From positions 1 through 9,657 of the forward strand of contig JAGCZM010000017.1 of assembly GCA_017960005.1 (NCBI GenBank): a stretch of 9,657 bases of DNA, read 5' to 3'. Shown piece after piece: positions 6,851 to 9,657 of the stretch. This DNA is from Eggerthellaceae bacterium (GTDB lineage Bacteria > Actinomycetota > Coriobacteriia > Coriobacteriales > Eggerthellaceae). Below the pieces are notes generated by a model, which worked only from the letters and a program-made list of their open reading frames with translations, was not told the DNA's origin and searched no databases. Each line of letters starts with the position of its first letter. The stretch's first letter is position 1. The translations under genes and the position numbers were made by a program.

Positions 6851-6885
6851 GGAGACTTCTTCAATAAGAGGAAGTCTCCTTTTTT
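6851..6885 (+). terminator. Intrinsic terminator after the binding-protein gene
   Basis: GGAGACTTCTTC and GAGGAAGTCTCC form a 12-bp stem with a single G-T pair and an AATAA loop, followed by six T (6880-6885). It lies 37 bases past the binding-protein stop and 24 bases ahead of the next ATG. It should end the importer transcript. Confidence 0.9.
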
Positions 6886-6909
6886 GATGACACGGAGGTG
6901 TGATATCCC

Positions 6910-7629
6910 ATGGAGAAAATCCCCGATTCAATTGCATTGATTCCCGGTCGCGGCGTCGGTCCGGAAACCACACGCGTGGTATCCATGATTGTGGATGCGA
7001 CCAATCCGAATTTTGCATGGGATATATTCGACGGCGAAGCCTATGCCGAAGAAGGGGACAAAATCGTTTTTACTCCCGAGGCCATTGAGTTCATCAAAGC
7101 TCATAAAGTCGCTTTGTGCGGTCCCGCCTACGCTCAACCTTATGGTTTTGAAGACGGAAAGCCCCAAAGACTGCACGAATCCGTATCGAGAGGTTGCGCC
7201 GATTCTTTCGGATTTGACTCGTATGTCGAGATTTTCAACGGGGAAAGCGTTCTCGAAGGAGAGAGGGCCCTTGAGGCGTTCAACAACGATTGCGAAGTGT
7301 TCGCATCGAGTTATGCACTGTGCGCGTCAGCTTCGATAGGCGAGGAATACGCCGTATTCGAGACCGGACAGCAGGCCGATGCCGATATCGCGGGAATGGA
7401 TATCTCCAATCCCTGCTCTTTGATACTGGCAGTCGGTTTGATGCTCAATTTCTTGGCAGAAAACGAACGTGCCGCAGCCGTACTCAACGCGGCATGGTAT
7501 GTCTTGCAGCGTATCGGCATGCCGTATGACTTTACCTGGCAGGCGACAGGCGAGCTCGAAGGCGCTCTGAAGCTTGAGGATTTCGCGCTGACGATCATCG
7601 GCGTCATACAAAACCCGCCGCGCAAATAA
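6910..7629 (+). CDS. Domain-deleted isocitrate/isopropylmalate dehydrogenase-like protein, probable pseudoenzyme
   Basis: The 239-residue product matches the beta-decarboxylating dehydrogenase family (isocitrate, isopropylmalate) in two separate blocks. Residues 8-19 (IALIPGRGVGPE) match the family's nucleotide-domain start GDGIGPE, and KVALCGP at 66-72 matches KVALKGP. Residues 138-168 (CASASIGEEYAVFE, then DIAGMDISNP) match the C-terminal segment SANIGDEAAVFE...HGSAPDIAGKGIANP, and the tail helices fit. Between them the family normally has about 150 residues: the substrate arginines, catalytic Tyr and Lys, and the metal-binding Asp cluster. Here about 30 replace them. The NAD-binding HGSAPDIAGK has become GQQADADIAGM. 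The frame is intact and carries GGAGG 11 bases before the ATG, so it looks maintained and not decayed. Normal enzyme activity is very unlikely; a structural or regulatory role is guesswork. No terminator separates it from trpS. Confidence 0.7.
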   Translation: MEKIPDSIALIPGRGVGPETTRVVSMIVDATNPNFAWDIFDGEAYAEEGDKIVFTPEAIEFIKAHKVALCGPAYAQPYGFEDGKPQRLHESVSRGCADSFGFDSYVEIFNGESVLEGERALEAFNNDCEVFASSYALCASASIGEEYAVFETGQQADADIAGMDISNPCSLILAVGLMLNFLAENERAAAVLNAAWYVLQRIGMPYDFTWQATGELEGALKLEDFALTIIGVIQNPPRK

Positions 7630-7656
7630 CAGTGAGCGCCGATGCCCAAATGCGAC

Positions 7657-7686
7657 TTCGAATCGGCCTGTAAGCCCTGATATAAT
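7657..7686 (+). promoter_or_regulatory. Extended -10 promoter of trpS
   Basis: TG-A-TATAAT (7678-7686) is a perfect -10 with the extended TG. TTCGAA at 7657-7662 is a weak -35 at 18 bases. The leader is only about 38 bases, too short for a T-box or a Trp leader-peptide attenuator. Confidence 0.65.
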
Positions 7687-7731
7687 GCGCAAACGATAAA
7701 TTTACCGTACAACGGCAAAGAAAGTGATCCT

Positions 7732-8778
7732 ATGTCATTGGAGAGTTTTGAAGCAAGTGTGGAACGCAGTAACGCCATCAAGGCGGATTTTGCGCTGCAC
7801 CCGCAAAACTATCGCATGCTCACCGGAGACCGTCCCACCGGCCGTTTGCACCTGGGGCATTATTTCGGGAGTATAAAAAACAGGGTATACCTTCAGGATT
7901 TGGGTGTTCAAACCAATATCCTCATTGCCGATTATCAGGTCATCACCGATCGCGATACCACCGAGCATATCCAAGACAATGTCTACAACATGGTGCTGGA
8001 TTATTTGGCCGCCGGTGTCGATCCGGAAAAAACGACCATCTACGTTCATTCGCAGATTCCCGCATGCAATCAGCTGATGCTGCCGTTTTTGAGTTTGGTA
8101 AGCGAAGCAGAGCTTTTGCGCAATCCCACCGTCAAAGCAGAGCAGGAGGCAAGCGGTCATGAGCTGACCGGTTTGCTTTTGACCTACCCGGTGCATCAGG
8201 CATGCGACATTTTGTTTTGTAAAGCAAACATCGTTCCGGTCGGCAAAGACCAACTGCCTCATATCGAGCTTACCCGCCTGATTGCCCGCAAGTTCAACAA
8301 CCGTTACGGCAAAGTGTTTCCGGAACCGGAAGGAATACTTTCGGATGCGATAGAGATTCCCGGGTTGGACGGCCGCAAGATGTCGAAAAGCTACGGCAAC
8401 TCCATCATGTTGGGCGCTTCCGCCGAAGAAACCGAGAAACTCATCAAGAAAAGCCAAACGGATGCCGAGCGCAAGATTTACTACGACAAGGAGAATCGAC
8501 CCGGCGTCAGCGCTCTTTTGACGACCGCGTCCCTTTGCTCCGGGGTTTCGGTGGAAGACATCGCCGATGAGATAGGCGAGGCCGGTTCCGGCGCGCTGAA
8601 GGCTTATGTCATTCGTGCGGTTAATACGTTTTTGGAGCCGCATCGCCAGCGCAGAAACGAATTGTCCAAGGATATGGATTATATTAAAGACGTCATTCAT
8701 GATGGCAATAACCGTGCCCGCAAAGTTGCCGACGAAACCTTAAACGAGGTTTTGGAGGCCATGGGAATGGTGTACTGA
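7732..8778 (+). CDS. trpS: Tryptophan--tRNA ligase
   Basis: This class I synthetase charges tRNA-Trp with tryptophan using ATP in the cytoplasm. The 348-residue product has both class I signatures: HLGH (HIGH) at 40-43 within TGDRPTGRLHLGHYFGS, and KMSKS at 216-220 after GLDGR. RNPTVKAEQ and VPVGKDQLPHIELTR are typical TrpRS segments, and the sequence resembles the TrpRS subtype of lactobacilli and streptococci (TGDRPTGKLHIGHY). About 25 residues precede the usual N-terminus. The ATG at 7732 has only a weak purine-rich site (GAAAGTG) upstream, but the next Met (residue 29) has none and would cut into the fold. The gene has its own extended -10 promoter and is followed 8 bases later by a tRNA gene, likely on the same transcript. 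Confidence 0.96.
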   Translation: MSLESFEASVERSNAIKADFALHPQNYRMLTGDRPTGRLHLGHYFGSIKNRVYLQDLGVQTNILIADYQVITDRDTTEHIQDNVYNMVLDYLAAGVDPEKTTIYVHSQIPACNQLMLPFLSLVSEAELLRNPTVKAEQEASGHELTGLLLTYPVHQACDILFCKANIVPVGKDQLPHIELTRLIARKFNNRYGKVFPEPEGILSDAIEIPGLDGRKMSKSYGNSIMLGASAEETEKLIKKSQTDAERKIYYDKENRPGVSALLTTASLCSGVSVEDIADEIGEAGSGALKAYVIRAVNTFLEPHRQRRNELSKDMDYIKDVIHDGNNRARKVADETLNEVLEAMGMVY

Positions 8779-8786
8779 CAAAACGC

Positions 8787-8861
8787 GGGCCCTTAGCTCA
8801 ACGGTGGAGCAGGGGACTCATAATCCCTTGGTTGCAGGTTCGAATCCTGCAGGGCCCACCA
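8787..8861 (+). tRNA. tRNA with CAT anticodon, probably tRNA-Ile2 (elongator Met possible)
   Basis: The cloverleaf is complete. Acceptor GGGCCCT (8787-8793) pairs with AGGGCCC (8851-8857), then discriminator A and an encoded CCA. The D stem is GCTC/GAGC. The anticodon stem GGGGA/TCCCT closes the loop CTCATAA with anticodon CAT. The T arm is GCAGG-TTCGAAT-CCTGC. The CCTTAGCTCA start, the GACTCATAATC core and the TTGGT variable loop resemble E. coli ileX, so I favour tRNA-Ile2, whose C34 is changed to lysidine by TilS to read AUA. A name of tRNA-Met would also be reasonable from the anticodon alone. It is not an initiator, as the first acceptor pair is a normal G-C. There is no room for a promoter between trpS and this gene. 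Confidence 0.93.
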
Positions 8862-8872
8862 TAATTTCCAAG

Positions 8873-8897
8873 CCGCGCTTTTGCGCGGTATTTCTTT
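8873..8897 (+). terminator. Terminator of the trpS-tRNA unit
   Basis: CCGCGC-TTTT-GCGCGG is a perfect 6-bp GC-rich hairpin followed by TATTTCTTT. It begins 12 bases after the tRNA CCA. Confidence 0.75.
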
Positions 8898-8908
8898 GCC
8901 CGGAAACA

Positions 8909-8934
8909 ATTACGCCCGCTTTCGCGGGCGTAAT
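8909..8934 (-). terminator. Terminator of the MscS-family gene
   Basis: ATTACGCCCGC and GCGGGCGTAAT form a perfect 11-bp stem. On the minus strand the loop is GAAA and the hairpin is followed by TGTTTCC, a modest T-rich tail. It lies 27 bases beyond the minus-strand stop codon. On the plus strand the following bases (CATAATCAT) make a poor tail, so I assign it mainly to the minus strand. Confidence 0.75.
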
Positions 8935-8961
8935 CATAATCATCGAAAAGAAGGAAGAAGG

Positions 8962-9657
8962 TTATTTCTTTGCGTCGTGAACAACGACCTGCGGGAAGGG
9001 AACATTGATCTTGTTTCTGTCGAACATGAGCTTGAGTTGTCTGTTCAAGTCACGCTGAACCTGGAAGATGTCCTTTTCTTTGCAGTGTGCCCAGAAGCGT
9101 AAAGTGACGCCCGAAGAAGCGAGCTGGGAAACGCCGACGTAGTCGATTTTGCCATGAGCAGCGGGGATGGCCTCTTTGATAGCGTCGAGGTTTTCGTTGA
9201 TGATGGCCTCAACGCGCTCGATGGACTCGCCGTATTCGATTTGGATCTCGGAAATGGCCAAAGAAAGCTCATCGGACATGTTGACGAGGTTTTTGATGTC
9301 GGAGTTGTTGACGACTTTGATGTTGCCGCCGGTATCCTCGATCTTGGTGGTGCGGATGCCGATCTCTTTGACCGCGCCGCGGTATCCGTCGATGACGATG
9401 ATGTCGCCGACATCGAATACGTTTTCGAAGATGATGAACAAGCCTGCGATGATGTCTTCAATCAGAGGCTGAGCACCGAGGCCTATGACCAACGATAAGA
9501 TTCCGGCACCGGCGAGGATGGCGGTGGGGTTGACACCGAAGGCTTCGAGAATGGCAAAGGTAGTCTTAGAAAAGTTCCAGCGGCTGTCATCATATACATT
9601 ATGAAGCAGGAATGTAAATATAAGAAGTATCATACCGGTACAGTTAAAGAAGTGAAA
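8962..9657 (-). CDS. MscS-family small-conductance mechanosensitive channel (5' end missing)
   Basis: MscS-type channels open under membrane tension and release solutes during hypo-osmotic shock. The visible 231 residues end naturally at 8962 but stay open to the window edge; eight in-frame codons precede the Met at 9633, which sits inside a hydrophobic helix, so the start and the first helix or helices are off the window. Present are a membrane helix at the edge, then the Gly/Ala-rich pore helix TAILAGAGILSLVIGLGAQP, followed by LIEDIIAGLFIIFEN. Next comes the beta domain, with VGDIIVIDGYRGAVKEIGIRTTKIED and NIKVVNNSDIKNLVNMS. The C-terminal alpha/beta cytoplasmic domain ends in NVPFPQVVVHDAKK. 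This matches the compact MscS/YkuT type with no extra C-terminal domain. It converges on the trpS-tRNA unit, with paired hairpins between them. Confidence 0.92.
   Translation of the reverse strand, partial: FHFFNCTGMILLIFTFLLHNVYDDSRWNFSKTTFAILEAFGVNPTAILAGAGILSLVIGLGAQPLIEDIIAGLFIIFENVFDVGDIIVIDGYRGAVKEIGIRTTKIEDTGGNIKVVNNSDIKNLVNMSDELSLAISEIQIEYGESIERVEAIINENLDAIKEAIPAAHGKIDYVGVSQLASSGVTLRFWAHCKEKDIFQVQRDLNRQLKLMFDRNKINVPFPQVVVHDAKK

Noticed and set aside
7654..7666. Near-palindrome CGACTTCGAATCG upstream of trpS as an operator
   Set aside because: It is mostly the self-complementary TTCGAA core, occurs once as an extended form, and overlaps the presumed weak -35. The support is too thin to call it a site.
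7630..7731. T-box or tryptophan attenuator before trpS
   Set aside because: The leader after the TATAAT box is about 38 bases, with no T-box core, no run of Trp codons and no terminator hairpin.
7735..8700. Long minus-strand open frame opposite trpS (321 codons), and similar ones opposite the ATPase, the binding protein and rnr
   Set aside because: These are antisense shadows of strong coding frames. They show no recognisable domains, and each opposes a clearly identified gene.
1..9657. CRISPR array, transposon, prophage, toxin-antitoxin or defence genes
   Set aside because: No regular direct repeats, terminal inverted repeats, transposase or phage-like frames are seen, and every substantial frame is accounted for by other genes.

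Overview
This is a 9.7 kb stretch of bacterial chromosome, gene-dense and by eye close to half G+C, with short intergenic gaps, Shine-Dalgarno sites, sigma-A-type -10 boxes and CCA-encoding tRNA genes. The substrate-binding protein is a lipoprotein with a Gram-positive-style lipobox. The ftsX-rnr pair, a lone type IV prepilin and the overall style fit a Gram-positive lineage. My best guess is a moderate-G+C member of the Coriobacteriia (Actinomycetota), but this is an impression from gene content and not a phylogenetic result.

Layout, left to right. The window opens inside ftsX (cell-division ABC membrane subunit, 5' end missing). One base later comes rnr, a compact RNase R/II-type exoribonuclease, probably in the same operon. 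A solitary tRNA-Val(CAC) gene with its own promoter follows, then a monocistronic type IV prepilin gene closed by a perfect 12-bp terminator hairpin. From 3.68 to 6.88 kb lies a FecCD/BtuCDF-type ABC importer: permease and ATPase genes abut, and the lipoprotein binding-protein gene has its own promoter. Each of the two transcription units carries the same inverted repeat, AATTATTC-N8-GAATAATY, most simply read as the operator of one metal- or cofactor-responsive repressor.

After a strong terminator that overlaps an extended -10 promoter comes an odd 239-residue protein. It matches the two halves of the large domain of isocitrate/isopropylmalate dehydrogenases but lacks the central small domain and the catalytic residues. 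I regard this as the most unusual gene here. Next is trpS, with a tRNA(CAT), probably tRNA-Ile2, only 8 bases behind its stop codon. Two hairpins separate this unit from a converging minus-strand MscS-family mechanosensitive channel gene that runs off the right edge.

Most of the window is housekeeping: division, RNA decay, translation and osmotic protection. The parts that may be new are the shared operator of the importer and the domain-deleted dehydrogenase-like protein. I found no CRISPR array, insertion sequence, phage gene or defence system.
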